From assembly GCA_963731745.1 (NCBI GenBank), contig CAVSWT010000024.1:186001-250000 (forward strand): a stretch of DNA of 64,000 nucleotides, given 5' to 3'. This document shows, piece after piece, positions 8,946 through 16,799 of this stretch. How positions within the stretch are numbered: position 1 is the stretch's first letter; each line of letters opens with the position of its first letter. Origin of the DNA: CAVSWT01 sp963731745 (lineage in GTDB: Bacteria > Bacteroidota > Ignavibacteria > Ignavibacteriales > Ignavibacteriaceae). The translations under genes and the position numbers were made by a program. A model generated the notes under the pieces. The model did no database searches. It saw only the letters and a program-made list of their open reading frames with translations, and had not been told where the DNA came from.

Positions 8946-9308
8946 TTATTGATTATTATCCGTCTTATAAATTTTTCTTACTTCAACGCTATTACCTTCT
9001 CCCTGCAGAACCGGACAACCTTTCGCAAATTCAACAGCTTCATCAACTGAATCTGCTTTAACTACAATGTAGCCTCCAATAGTTTCTTTAATATCTCCAA
9101 ACGGGCCATCGGTAACAATTTTTTTTGAATCCTTGTTGGTAACAACTTTCGCATCTTCAAAAGGCAGCCCGTTGCTTCCTACAAATTTGTTTTTAGCTGC
9201 AATTCCATTAATCCATTCCATTGTTTGTTTCATCCAGATTTGCATTTGTTCCGGCGAAGCAACTTTATGCCCATCCTGATGCCTAAAAATCAACATGAAT
9301 TCGTTCAT
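8946..9308 (-). CDS. YCII-related DGPF-domain protein (copy B)
   Basis: The second DGPF protein of the cassette is 120 residues from my chosen start. It carries the DGPFGDIKETIGGYIVVKAD signature followed by EFAKGCPVLQ. The ATG at 9308 has GGAG about 8 bases upstream, so I prefer it to the in-frame start at 9359, which adds 17 atypical residues and would remove the promoter-to-start spacing shared with the AhpD-like gene. It is first in the minus-strand series that continues with the AhpD-like protein, copy A and the sigma factor. The molecular function is unknown. Confidence 0.88.
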   Translation of the reverse strand: MNEFMLIFRHQDGHKVASPEQMQIWMKQTMEWINGIAAKNKFVGSNGLPFEDAKVVTNKDSKKIVTDGPFGDIKETIGGYIVVKADSVDEAVEFAKGCPVLQGEGNSVEVRKIYKTDNNQ

Positions 9309-9351
9309 ATCATTCTCCAATTTATTGTAGTAAAATTTTGCTTTGTAATTG

Positions 9352-9380
9352 AATAACAAATAAGTTTTTAAAATTGGACA
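9352..9380 (-). promoter_or_regulatory. Putative ECF-type promoter of DGPF copy B
   Basis: On the minus strand TGTCCA (9380-9375), a 14-base spacer and TTTGTTATT (9360-9352) lie 44 bases ahead of the ATG at 9308. The arrangement matches the site ahead of the AhpD-like gene almost exactly, while the intervening bases differ. This argues for a functional element over recent duplication. Confidence 0.5.
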
Positions 9381-9510
9381 TACATAAGAAAATTTTTTTA
9401 TAAACTTTGTATAGTTAAAAAATAGTAATATTGTCTTAAATCACTTTTAACTACTCTAATTCATATTTCAAAAAAAATGCTTGTGAATCTAAAAATCTAT
9501 ATTTATATTC

Positions 9511-9533
9511 GTAACCAATCGGTTACATATAAT
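9511..9533 (+). promoter_or_regulatory. Palindromic operator and -10 element ahead of the ArsR gene
   Basis: A perfect palindrome GTAACC-N4-GGTTAC occupies 9511-9526 and is followed one base later by TATAAT at 9528-9533, 25 bases before the ArsR start codon. The operator would fill the spacer of the promoter, so binding would block RNA polymerase. No good -35 hexamer is visible at 9505-9510, so the promoter may need help or be weak. Autoregulation by the adjacent ArsR protein is the likely reading. Confidence 0.6.
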
Positions 9534-9558
9534 TTATTAAAATAACTAAGCGAAAATA

Positions 9559-9870
9559 ATGAGAAGAGATGTATTTCAAGCGATTGCAGATCCAACGAGG
9601 AGAGAAATTTTAAGTCTTCTAACAAATAAAGATTTAAAATTAAATGATGTGGCAGAAAAATTTAAAATAAGCAGGCCTGCGGTTTCAAAACATATAAAAA
9701 TTCTAAATGAATGCGGACTTATAAAAATTAACCAGCAGGGTAGAGAACGATACTGCAAAATAAATCCTGAACCGCTTAAGCAAGTTTATAATTGGGTCCA
9801 ATACTTCGATCAATTCTGGGATAACAAATTAAATTCTTTAAAAAGTTTTTTGGAGAAAAATAATGTCTGA
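9559..9870 (+). CDS. ArsR-family winged-helix transcriptional regulator
   Basis: The protein is 103 residues, of which 1-80 form the ArsR/SmtB winged helix: ADPTRREILSLL at the start of the domain and FKISRPAVSKHIKIL as the recognition helix. No metal-binding cysteines are seen, so it is not a typical metal sensor. It belongs to the ArsR type that is paired with SRPBCC (AHSA1-like) proteins. Its last 8 bases overlap the SRPBCC gene that follows, indicating one transcript and probably translational coupling. A GTAACC-N4-GGTTAC palindrome sits over its promoter. Confidence 0.92.
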   Translation: MRRDVFQAIADPTRREILSLLTNKDLKLNDVAEKFKISRPAVSKHIKILNECGLIKINQQGRERYCKINPEPLKQVYNWVQYFDQFWDNKLNSLKSFLEKNNV

Positions 9871-10312
9871 TGAAAAAAAAATTGTAAATAAAGTTCATCC
9901 TATTGTAAAAGAAGTTACTATCGATGCTGCAATTTCAAAGGTTTGGAAAGCAATTACCGACAAAGATGATATGCGACAGTGGTATTTTGATATTGATGAG
10001 TTTAAGCCTGAAGTGGGATTTGAATTTTATTTTTCTCCTGAAATGGATGGGAAAAAATGGCTTCATCTATGCAGAATAGTAGAAGTTATTTTCGAAAAGA
10101 AACTATCCTACAGCTGGCGTTATGATGGGTACGGCGGCGATTCATTGGTTACTTTTGAATTATACAAAGAAGGTGAGGGAACCAGGTTAAAATTAACTCA
10201 TGAAGGAATTGAAACATTTTCATCAGATTTTCCTTACACCAAAGAAAAGTTTACGGAAGGCTGGAATCAAATAATTGGAGTTAATCTAAAAAAGTTCTTG
10301 GAAAAAGAATAA
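9863..10312 (+). CDS. SRPBCC-domain (AHSA1-like) protein 1
   Basis: A 149-residue START/SRPBCC fold protein. The helix-grip start is IDAAISKVWKAITDKDDMRQWYFD and the C-terminal half has the family's LTHEGIE and EGWNQII segments. These folds bind hydrophobic ligands. No catalytic residues can be assigned. It overlaps the ArsR gene by 8 bases and is probably co-transcribed with it. It is a close paralogue of the protein at 10821-11246, sharing ITDKDxMxQWYF and FKPEVGFEF, so one is a duplicate of the other. Confidence 0.88.
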   Translation: MSDEKKIVNKVHPIVKEVTIDAAISKVWKAITDKDDMRQWYFDIDEFKPEVGFEFYFSPEMDGKKWLHLCRIVEVIFEKKLSYSWRYDGYGGDSLVTFELYKEGEGTRLKLTHEGIETFSSDFPYTKEKFTEGWNQIIGVNLKKFLEKE

Positions 10313-10357
10313 ATAATTTATGCATTAGACTTTGTCAATATGAAAGGAGTATTTGTT

Positions 10358-10747
10358 ATGAACGAACCCATTCATCATGAAATAGAATTCAAAGCAAAAC
10401 CAGAACAAATTTACAGCATACTTACTGATGCTAAGAAATTCAGTGGTCTTATGGACGGTATACCAACTGAAATCAATCCGGAACCTGGCGGCGCATTTTC
10501 ATGTTTTGGCGGAATGATTGTCGGCAGGAATATTGAATTAGTAGCAAACGAAAGGATTGTGCAGGCATGGCGGGTTAAGTCTTGGCAACCCGGAATTTAT
10601 TCAATAGCTAAGTTCGAGTTAAAGGATGACGGAAATAAAACTCAATTAATTTTTGATCATACTGGATTTCCAGAAGAAGAACGAGATCATCTTGACAGCG
10701 GGTGGTTCTCCAATTATTGGGAGCCGATAAAAAAAATCCTAGACTAA
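10358..10747 (+). CDS. SRPBCC-domain protein 2
   Basis: This SRPBCC-fold protein is about 129 residues and more divergent than its two neighbours. It contains FKAKPEQIYSILTDAKKFSGLM and later FDHTGFPEEERDHLDSGWFSNYWEPI. An in-frame ATG at 10340 precedes a clear AAAGGAG at 10342-10348, so ATG at 10358 with that ribosome binding site is the better start. Ligand binding is expected from the fold, but the ligand is unknown. It lies 45 bases after SRPBCC protein 1 and probably belongs to the ArsR operon. Confidence 0.85.
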   Translation: MNEPIHHEIEFKAKPEQIYSILTDAKKFSGLMDGIPTEINPEPGGAFSCFGGMIVGRNIELVANERIVQAWRVKSWQPGIYSIAKFELKDDGNKTQLIFDHTGFPEEERDHLDSGWFSNYWEPIKKILD

Positions 10748-10820
10748 AAATGCAATGGATTAAAATCATCTAAAAAAATAATAATCAATATAAATTGATA
10801 AACTAAATTATTAAACAACA

Positions 10821-11246
10821 ATGAAGAAACAACCCATAATAAAAGAAGTTAACATTAACGCCCCCGCAGAAAAAGTATGGAACGCGATAACAGATAAAGA
10901 TGAGATGAAGCAATGGTATTTTAATTTAGCAGAATTCAAACCCGAAGTTGGTTTTGAGTTCTCGTTTGAAGGCGGAAATGAAGATCGAATATATATTCAC
11001 TTGTGTAAAATTACAGAAGTAATCCCTGGCAAAAAACTTACATACAGCTGGCAATACAAAAATTATCCTGGAATTTCTTATGTGACTTTCGAAATTTTTC
11101 CAGAAGGTGATTCAACTTTACTTCGTTTAACTCATATAGGTATTGAAAGCTTCCAAACTGATAATCCGGATTTTGCAAGAGAAAGTTTTACTGCCGGATG
11201 GGATTACATTATTGGAAAATCAATCAAAGAATATTTGGAAAAATAA
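10821..11246 (+). CDS. SRPBCC-domain (AHSA1-like) protein 3
   Basis: A 141-residue SRPBCC protein, clearly paralogous to SRPBCC protein 1: both have VNINAPAEKVWNAITDKDEM-type starts, FKPEVGFEF, LTYSW and LTHIGIE blocks. The fold forms a hydrophobic ligand pocket, and no enzyme motif is seen. It starts with ATG without a strong Shine-Dalgarno sequence, 73 bases after the previous gene, so it could be the last cistron of the operon or have its own promoter. Confidence 0.86.
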   Translation: MKKQPIIKEVNINAPAEKVWNAITDKDEMKQWYFNLAEFKPEVGFEFSFEGGNEDRIYIHLCKITEVIPGKKLTYSWQYKNYPGISYVTFEIFPEGDSTLLRLTHIGIESFQTDNPDFARESFTAGWDYIIGKSIKEYLEK

Positions 11247-11369
11247 AATAAGTATAACTTTCGAATTATATTTTCAAAATATTTTTTACTAAAAGTCTAC
11301 TTTAAATTTCATTTTTCTTTGTATATTCGATCTGAATTCCCAAAACAATATTTTACCGAGGAGGTTCTT

Positions 11370-11483
11370 ATGAGGTATAAGATATTTTTCTTATTTCTGT
11401 TTCTGATGTTTAGTGCAGGGGCTTTACGGCACAATCTGCTGATGATATGTCAAGCATGTCCGGATTCAACAAAGATTACATAA
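11370..11483 (+). pseudogene. Out-of-frame signal-peptide leader of the DinB-like gene
   Basis: After GAGGAGG, an ATG at 11370 opens a frame that encodes a signal peptide (Arg, Lys, then 14 Phe/Leu/Met residues) and stops at TAA 11481-11483. The DinB-like frame overlaps it one register away. Adding one G to the GGGG at 11418-11421 gives ...AGGFTAQSADDMSSM..., a normal signal peptidase site (TAQ-S) running straight into the DinB domain. This implies a one-base deletion in the sequence or in the gene. Confidence 0.75.
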
Positions 11484-11911
11484 AAGAAGTTAATGCTGCT
11501 AAGGATAAGGTGCTTTCATTAGCTGATGCAATTCCGCAGGACAAATTTAGCTGGAGGCCTGCCGATGGTGTTCGATCAGTTAGTGAAGTTTTTATGCATA
11601 TCGTAGGTGCTAACTATTATTTTTTAACGCTTGTCGGCGAAAAAATGCCTGAATGGTTTAAACAGGGCATGGATACCACGGTAACTAATAAAGAAGAAAT
11701 AGTAAAGTATCTTAAATCTTCATACGAAAACTTAGATAATTATATGTCTAACCTGGACGTAAAAACTTTAGATGACCCTGTCGAATTTTTTGGAATGAAG
11801 AGCACTAAAAGGCATTTGTTTTTAATTTTATTGGACCATAATCATGAGCATCTTGGACAGCTAATCGCATATTCAAGAATGAATGGAATTACTCCGCCTT
11901 GGTCTAAGTAA
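11447..11911 (+). CDS. DinB-family protein, probably exported
   Basis: This 154-residue frame covers a whole DinB/DfsB four-helix domain. The metal-binding histidines of the family are likely His48 or so (VFMHIVG) and the pair in DHNHEHLGQLIAYSR near the C-terminus. DinB-fold proteins include thiol-dependent transferases and many of unknown function. The ATG at 11447 has no ribosome binding site. A strong one (GAGGAGG) lies ahead of ATG 11370, whose frame encodes a signal peptide that runs into this gene after a one-base correction. The intact protein would be 180 residues and periplasmic. It closes the ArsR/SRPBCC side of the cassette. Confidence 0.85.
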   Translation: MSSMSGFNKDYIKEVNAAKDKVLSLADAIPQDKFSWRPADGVRSVSEVFMHIVGANYYFLTLVGEKMPEWFKQGMDTTVTNKEEIVKYLKSSYENLDNYMSNLDVKTLDDPVEFFGMKSTKRHLFLILLDHNHEHLGQLIAYSRMNGITPPWSK

Positions 11912-11935
11912 AATGATTAATTAATTTTTATTTTT

Positions 11936-11992
11936 ACCTGGAGGGATTTTTTGTAAAAAGTGTTTTACACTTCAAGAAGATCCCTCCAAGGT
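11936..11992. terminator. Nested inverted repeats between convergent genes
   Basis: The outer arms GGAGGGAT (11940-11947) and ATCCCTCC (11980-11987) pair perfectly and extend by a few bases on each side with one bulge. A smaller palindrome, GTAAAA-N4-5-TTTTAC, sits inside the loop at 11953-11969. TTTTAAT follows on the plus strand. It lies between the convergent DinB-like and HisKA_2 kinase genes and could stop transcription from both sides. The size of the loop is atypical. Confidence 0.5.
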
Positions 11993-12034
11993 TTTAATAT
12001 CTGCAAGAAAAAAAATACTTTCCTCACTAATCAA

Positions 12035-13000
12035 TCAGTTTTCTTCTTCTGCTTTTGAGGGAAAAGTTAAAAAGTATTCTAATCCATTTTCATTGTTTAT
12101 TTTTATCGTTCCGCCTATCTGCTCAATAAATGAACTTATTAATTGCATTCCCAGACTTTTTGTTTTTGAAAAATTAAAGTTGGCCGGTAATCCCACACCA
12201 TTATCTCTATAAATTAATTTCTTACCAATTTCATTATCAGCTTTAACACTTAAAAATATCATTCCGCTATTTCTATTTAGGAATGCATATTTCAGTGAAT
12301 TTGTGCAAAGTTCATTCACTATTAATCCCAGAATAATTGCAGTCCTTGAATCCATCTCTGAGTCATCTATATCCATCTTTAAATCGATTTTAATAAGGTT
12401 TGAGTTATAAGTTTTGATTAATACTTCCATTAAATCAGTGATGTAATCTTTTAAATTTACATTGGATTGACTTATAGAATTGTATAATTTTTCATGGATT
12501 AAAGCGATTGATTTGATTCTGTTCTTACTATCATTTAAATGAGATTTTACCTCTTCATTTTCAGTTTGATTTGCCTGTAAATTCAGAAGACTTGTAACCA
12601 GCTGAAGATTATTTTTTATCCTGTGATGAGTTTCTTTAATTAATACTTCCTTTTCATGTAAAGCGTTCATAATTTCTTCATTATCTTTTTTCAATCGCAT
12701 CGAAACCCAAATTATTATTAATAAAATTAATGAGCCTACAAATCTGTTATACAATGCAAATTTAAAATCTATACCATCTGGAGAGAGTATAAAACCCAAA
12801 AAAAGAAAAACGATGCTGATTACACCTACAATTACAATTTGATTTTTATTAACGCGGATCGAAATGTATAACAATAAAATTATATAAAAGATCCAGTCTA
12901 GATGCCCTCTCGGTGTGAAGGTATCAAAAATAAATATAAGTATTAATGCAATTATTGGAATAGCGATATTTTTATTAAAAATTGAGATATGTTCATTCAT
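12035..13000 (-). CDS. Membrane sensor histidine kinase, HisKA_2 type
   Basis: The 321-residue protein has four hydrophobic segments in residues 10-102, then a short linker, a HisKA_2 dimerisation domain with KETHHRIKNNLQLV (phospho-His 125 or 126), and a HATPase_c domain with NELCTNSLKYAF and DNGVGLP. HisKA_2 kinases are common in Bacteroidota and often pair with response regulators encoded elsewhere. No regulator is adjacent. The small N-terminal membrane domain is the probable sensor, and its signal is unknown. It is convergent with the DinB-like gene and separated from it by a hairpin. Confidence 0.9.
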   Translation of the reverse strand: MNEHISIFNKNIAIPIIALILIFIFDTFTPRGHLDWIFYIILLLYISIRVNKNQIVIVGVISIVFLFLGFILSPDGIDFKFALYNRFVGSLILLIIIWVSMRLKKDNEEIMNALHEKEVLIKETHHRIKNNLQLVTSLLNLQANQTENEEVKSHLNDSKNRIKSIALIHEKLYNSISQSNVNLKDYITDLMEVLIKTYNSNLIKIDLKMDIDDSEMDSRTAIILGLIVNELCTNSLKYAFLNRNSGMIFLSVKADNEIGKKLIYRDNGVGLPANFNFSKTKSLGMQLISSFIEQIGGTIKINNENGLEYFLTFPSKAEEEN

Positions 13001-13262
13001 GAAATTTTCACCAGAAGGAAATTAATGTTGTAAAGATAATTAAATCTATTTGAGATTTATGGTGTAAAATATTTTACCAAACGAATATCTTTTAGATAAT
13101 ATTTTTAAATAATAGTTCCGCTTATTAATCATTTTGTTGTCCGAATTTTAATCACTCTTAATTTTTTATATTCAGAATTACTTTGGTTGCCAATAAAATT
13201 TTTTCTCATCTGATCGATAATAAAAATATCTGGCTAAGAAATAATTTTAAAAGGAGTCTAGA

Positions 13263-13499
13263 ATGAACTGCTGGGAATTTAAAAATTGCGGAAGAGAAGC
13301 AGGCGGAAAAAAGGTTAATGAGTTTGGCATTTGTCCGGTATATCCAAATCATGGTAAAAGCTGTGCTGCAGTTGCAGGAACATTTTGCGGCGGAACTGTG
13401 CAAGGAACATTTGCTTCAAAGCTTTCAAATTGCATAAAGTGTGATTATTTTAAAAGTCCATATTTTGTTGTGATTAAAAAAAATAATCTTAAAAATTGA
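13263..13499 (+). CDS. Two-CW domain protein (cysteine-rich)
   Basis: A 78-residue protein beginning MNCWEFKNCGRE, the start of the two-CW domain. It has seven cysteines (3, 9, 24, 34, 42, 57, 60), probably binding zinc or another metal. The start is supported by AAAAGGAG seven bases upstream. Two-CW proteins are small and often sit near signalling genes. Their function is not known to me. It is flanked by 262 and 181 bases of non-coding DNA and looks monocistronic. Confidence 0.82.
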   Translation: MNCWEFKNCGREAGGKKVNEFGICPVYPNHGKSCAAVAGTFCGGTVQGTFASKLSNCIKCDYFKSPYFVVIKKNNLKN

Positions 13500-13601
13500 T
13501 GGTTTTAATGTTTAACTTTGACAGTTTCAATTATTAAAATTATTTTATAGAGCCCTTTGTTTATTTGCTTTAATCTGCTAAGTGCTTCTGATCGTTTTCA
13601 T

Positions 13602-13619
13602 TTTTAGTTTAAACTAAAA
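13602..13619. promoter_or_regulatory. 18-bp perfect palindrome upstream of the TauE/SafE gene
   Basis: TTTTAGTTT followed directly by its reverse complement AAACTAAAA forms an 18-base perfect palindrome 62 bases before the TauE/SafE start codon. It could be an operator. AT-rich palindromes also arise by chance, so this is tentative. Confidence 0.35.
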
Positions 13620-13680
13620 TATTGAGAACCTTTCGGGGAGGATCAAATTTCAAGAAATATTTATCTTTATCTAACACATT

Positions 13681-14511
13681 ATGGATTTAATTCATATCAT
13701 ATTTTTATTGCTGATTTCTGCATTAGTTAGTTCATTTGGAACTATGGTGGGGTTTGGGGGCGGAGTTTTTATGATCCCAATTCTGATGATATTTTTCAAC
13801 GTTCCGATTAATATGGCAGTTGGCTCAGTAATATTTGCACTTTTCCCTGCGGCTGTCATCTCATCATATTTTAATATAAAAGAAAAAAGAGTTGATTATC
13901 AGGCGGCATTAATTTTAGAAATTCCAACTATGATAGGTACTGTTATCGGCGCAATGCTCACTACCGTTTTGCCAATAAGAATGGTTGAAATAGGATTCGC
14001 ATTAATTATATGTACAATTGGAATTTTTAATATTAAAAATTCAGATCCAGTTCATCATGTAGAAAGAAGACAATCCGCATTTCATAAATTAAATTCATTC
14101 GGCCCTGCAATTATCCGCAGAACAAAGTACGGTGCATATAAAATAAGTGTTCTATTAAGTTCAATTTTTGGAATTATTTCAGGCACTATTGCCGGCTTTT
14201 TAGGTATCGGCGGCGGTTTTATGAAGACACCGATAATGGTTAATGTATTTAATTTAAATCCTATCATTGCTACTGCAACAGCTTTATTCATGATAATGTT
14301 TACAAGCTTTACGGGGACTGTCAGCCATTATTTTCTTGGAAATATTCATTTTGATTTTGCAGCACCAATAATTGCGGGTTTTATGATTGGCGCTTTTGCC
14401 GGGAATTTTTTCGGGTTAAAATTAAATGAAAAGCGGCTTAAAATTTTTATTGGAATAGGTTTAATTTTAGCGGCGCTTTCGGTTTTATTTTACTCAGTAA
14501 AATCACTCTAA
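13681..14511 (+). CDS. TauE/SafE-family sulfite/anion exporter
   Basis: The 276-residue membrane protein has about eight hydrophobic segments arranged as two related halves. Each half contains a glycine-rich helix start typical of the family (GTMVGFGGGVFMIPIL near 20-36 and GFLGIGGGFMKTPIM near 171-186). TauE/SafE proteins export sulfite, sulfoacetate or related organic anions. The exact substrate is unknown. The ATG at 13681 is the first in frame, since a TAA lies two codons upstream. No clear ribosome binding site precedes it. Its 3' end overlaps the convergent permease gene by 9 bases. Confidence 0.88.
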   Translation: MDLIHIIFLLLISALVSSFGTMVGFGGGVFMIPILMIFFNVPINMAVGSVIFALFPAAVISSYFNIKEKRVDYQAALILEIPTMIGTVIGAMLTTVLPIRMVEIGFALIICTIGIFNIKNSDPVHHVERRQSAFHKLNSFGPAIIRRTKYGAYKISVLLSSIFGIISGTIAGFLGIGGGFMKTPIMVNVFNLNPIIATATALFMIMFTSFTGTVSHYFLGNIHFDFAAPIIAGFMIGAFAGNFFGLKLNEKRLKIFIGIGLILAALSVLFYSVKSL

Positions 14512-16593
14512 TGAGTATGTTCTTCTAATTTCGTTAATACTTTTAGGATCCCCAATAATTGTTAAGCGGTCATTAATTTTTAAAACTGTATCTCCTTTGG
14601 GAATTAACATATTTCCATCTCGATTAATCAGGGCAACCAATGAATCTTTTGGGAGAGTAACATCCTTTAAGGATTTATCAGCCAATTGAAATGTATTTCC
14701 GTTTTGTTCTATAATTAAAGAGAGAAATCTTTCATTATGAAGTAATGTTTCTTTTAACTCCTGCTCATCCTTTGCGTTATACCAATCCTGCATAAAATCT
14801 TCATCATCAACTCTACCGGCAATTTGAGCTAATATTCTTAAATGCTGAGAAGGGTTATCTTCAGGACTTACTAAAAAAAATATTGCATTAACAATCTCTG
14901 TATTTTCTTCCTGCTGAGTTAGAGGATTGTAAACTTTAATGCTAATTCCCGGAATAGACCTAACTAAAACCATCACTGCATCTTTTAAGCCCTGAGTTCT
15001 AAAGTGAGGAAGTGCGACTCCATGTGTAACAGGTGTTGCCCCAATTCTAGTGCCTTCCATTATCTGTGCTGAAATTTCTTTTGGATTAAAAGGAATTACT
15101 TTGGATAAAAGATTTGAAACTGAATCCACAACTTCTTCAAATTCGGATTTATTATTTAAATCCATTGTAATACTGCGGGTAACTATTTTATCAAAAGGAT
15201 CTTCTTTGCGTAATCCCTTTTCCTTTAAGATACCTCTAAGCTCACTGTCAAGCCCTTCATATCTTTGCTGGCCAAGCCTTTCAAACACATGAAAAATTGC
15301 ACCGCTTCTTATTACTCTTTCTTTAGCGTAATATTTAAACCATAACAGTCCAATTATAACCAGACCGATTGTAAATAATATTGGAACCCATCCCATTTCA
15401 AAAATTAAAATTAATGGAGCAACTATTCCAATAATTTGCATCCATGGATAAAATGGTGATTTATAGCCTGGATCGTAAGATTGAATGCGGCTTTCTCTCA
15501 TCACTATTACTGCGAAACAAGCCAAAGCAAACATTAATAATTGAAATGAACTTGCTAATTTTGCTATTCTGGTTGGATCAAAAAATAAAAGTACTAAAAT
15601 TATCAGAAGGACTGTAACTGAAATTGCAACTACAGGGATTCTTGCCTTGTTAAGCTTTCGAAAATATTTGGGTAATATATGATCGCGACTCATTGCTAAC
15701 GGATATCTTGAGGCACTTAATGTTCCCGCATTAGATACTGAAATAAAAGCAAATAGTGCCGCGACAGATAATAATATGGCCCCTATTTCTCCATAAAAAA
15801 CTTTTGCAGATGAAGCTACAGGAGTTAAGCTGCCTTTCAATTCATTTAAAGGTAGAACTCCAACCATGATTATAGTACCAATAACATAAATAACAGTAGT
15901 TGTTATTAGAGAAAGAAAAACCCCTAGAGGAATATTTCGTTCCGGATTTTGAACTTCTTCAGATAAACTAGCAACTTTAGTTATGCCGACATAGCTTATA
16001 TAAACCAATCCGGCTGTGGATAAGATTGAAGAAAATTCAACGTCAAAAAACCCTTTGAAATGGCTGGCGTGAATATTGAAAATTCCTCCTACACTATAGA
16101 ATACTAATAAAATTAATAGTCCACCGACTAATACAATTTGAAAGCTTCCGCTTTTTTTGCTGCCAAATAAATTTACAATTCCGATTAAAATAGAAATGGC
16201 AATAGCAATAGGAATTATGGGCATGTTTGGAATGAAAAGATCTAAATAAGCTCCTATCCCAATTAGTGCAAAAGCAACTTTTAAAATTAAAGCCAGCCAA
16301 GTTCCTAGTCCGCCGATAGTTCCAAACGCTGGGCCTAAAGTTCGATCTAAAAAATAATACATTCCGCCGGCACGCGGCATTGCGGTGGCAAGTTCAATTA
16401 TACTAAAAATTGCTGGAATAAGTGGAATTGAAGCTATTATATAAGCCAGCACAATTGCTGGTCCTGCTTGAATAGCTGCCAAACCGGGAAGCAAAAATAA
16501 TCCTCCGCTTAATGTTGTACCGGTTGCAACTGCGTAAACGTCGAGCAGCTTTAATTCTTTTTTTAAAGTTTTAGTTTTTCTTATTGACGGCAT
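14503..16593 (-). CDS. APC-superfamily amino acid permease fused to PTS EIIA-like and TrkA-C domains
   Basis: Residues 1 to about 430 form an APC-type permease of about 12 membrane segments, starting LDVYAVATGTTLSGGLFLLPG. Residues about 475-620 match a PTS EIIA type-2 domain, with the phosphorylatable-type His in THGVALPHFR. Residues about 630-696 are a TrkA-C domain (DSLVALINRDGNMLIPKGDTVL). The cytoplasmic tail suggests transport regulated by phosphorylation or by a small ligand. No PTS partner genes are nearby. The gene overlaps tauE convergently. The next plus-strand gene, ilvE, is divergent, with a 457-base gap that holds the leader elements described separately. Confidence 0.88.
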   Translation of the reverse strand: MPSIRKTKTLKKELKLLDVYAVATGTTLSGGLFLLPGLAAIQAGPAIVLAYIIASIPLIPAIFSIIELATAMPRAGGMYYFLDRTLGPAFGTIGGLGTWLALILKVAFALIGIGAYLDLFIPNMPIIPIAIAISILIGIVNLFGSKKSGSFQIVLVGGLLILLVFYSVGGIFNIHASHFKGFFDVEFSSILSTAGLVYISYVGITKVASLSEEVQNPERNIPLGVFLSLITTTVIYVIGTIIMVGVLPLNELKGSLTPVASSAKVFYGEIGAILLSVAALFAFISVSNAGTLSASRYPLAMSRDHILPKYFRKLNKARIPVVAISVTVLLIILVLLFFDPTRIAKLASSFQLLMFALACFAVIVMRESRIQSYDPGYKSPFYPWMQIIGIVAPLILIFEMGWVPILFTIGLVIIGLLWFKYYAKERVIRSGAIFHVFERLGQQRYEGLDSELRGILKEKGLRKEDPFDKIVTRSITMDLNNKSEFEEVVDSVSNLLSKVIPFNPKEISAQIMEGTRIGATPVTHGVALPHFRTQGLKDAVMVLVRSIPGISIKVYNPLTQQEENTEIVNAIFFLVSPEDNPSQHLRILAQIAGRVDDEDFMQDWYNAKDEQELKETLLHNERFLSLIIEQNGNTFQLADKSLKDVTLPKDSLVALINRDGNMLIPKGDTVLKINDRLTIIGDPKSINEIRRTYSLE

Positions 16594-16748
16594 ATATGGT
16601 TTGAGCCCGCCTTATTCTTTATGAATAAATTTTGCTGAGATGAATGACGGATATAAATTAACATTTCATTTCACAATGTCCAAATTCACTTTTTCTGATT
16701 TGAAGATGAAGCAAATAACTTATGGAAACAATTTATAGAAACGAGAAA

Positions 16749-16778
16749 TTGACTTAATTAATACTTAATTAAAATTAT
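16749..16778 (+). promoter_or_regulatory. Possible promoter of the ilvE leader
   Basis: TTGACT at 16749-16754 and AATTAT at 16773-16778, 18 bases apart, form a plausible sigma-70 type promoter (5 of 6 and 4 of 6 matches to consensus). Transcription would begin about 15 bases ahead of the small isoleucine-rich ORF. The surrounding DNA is very AT-rich, so the match is only suggestive. Confidence 0.35.
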
Positions 16779-16799
16779 TTTCTGAACCCCAATTGAGAC

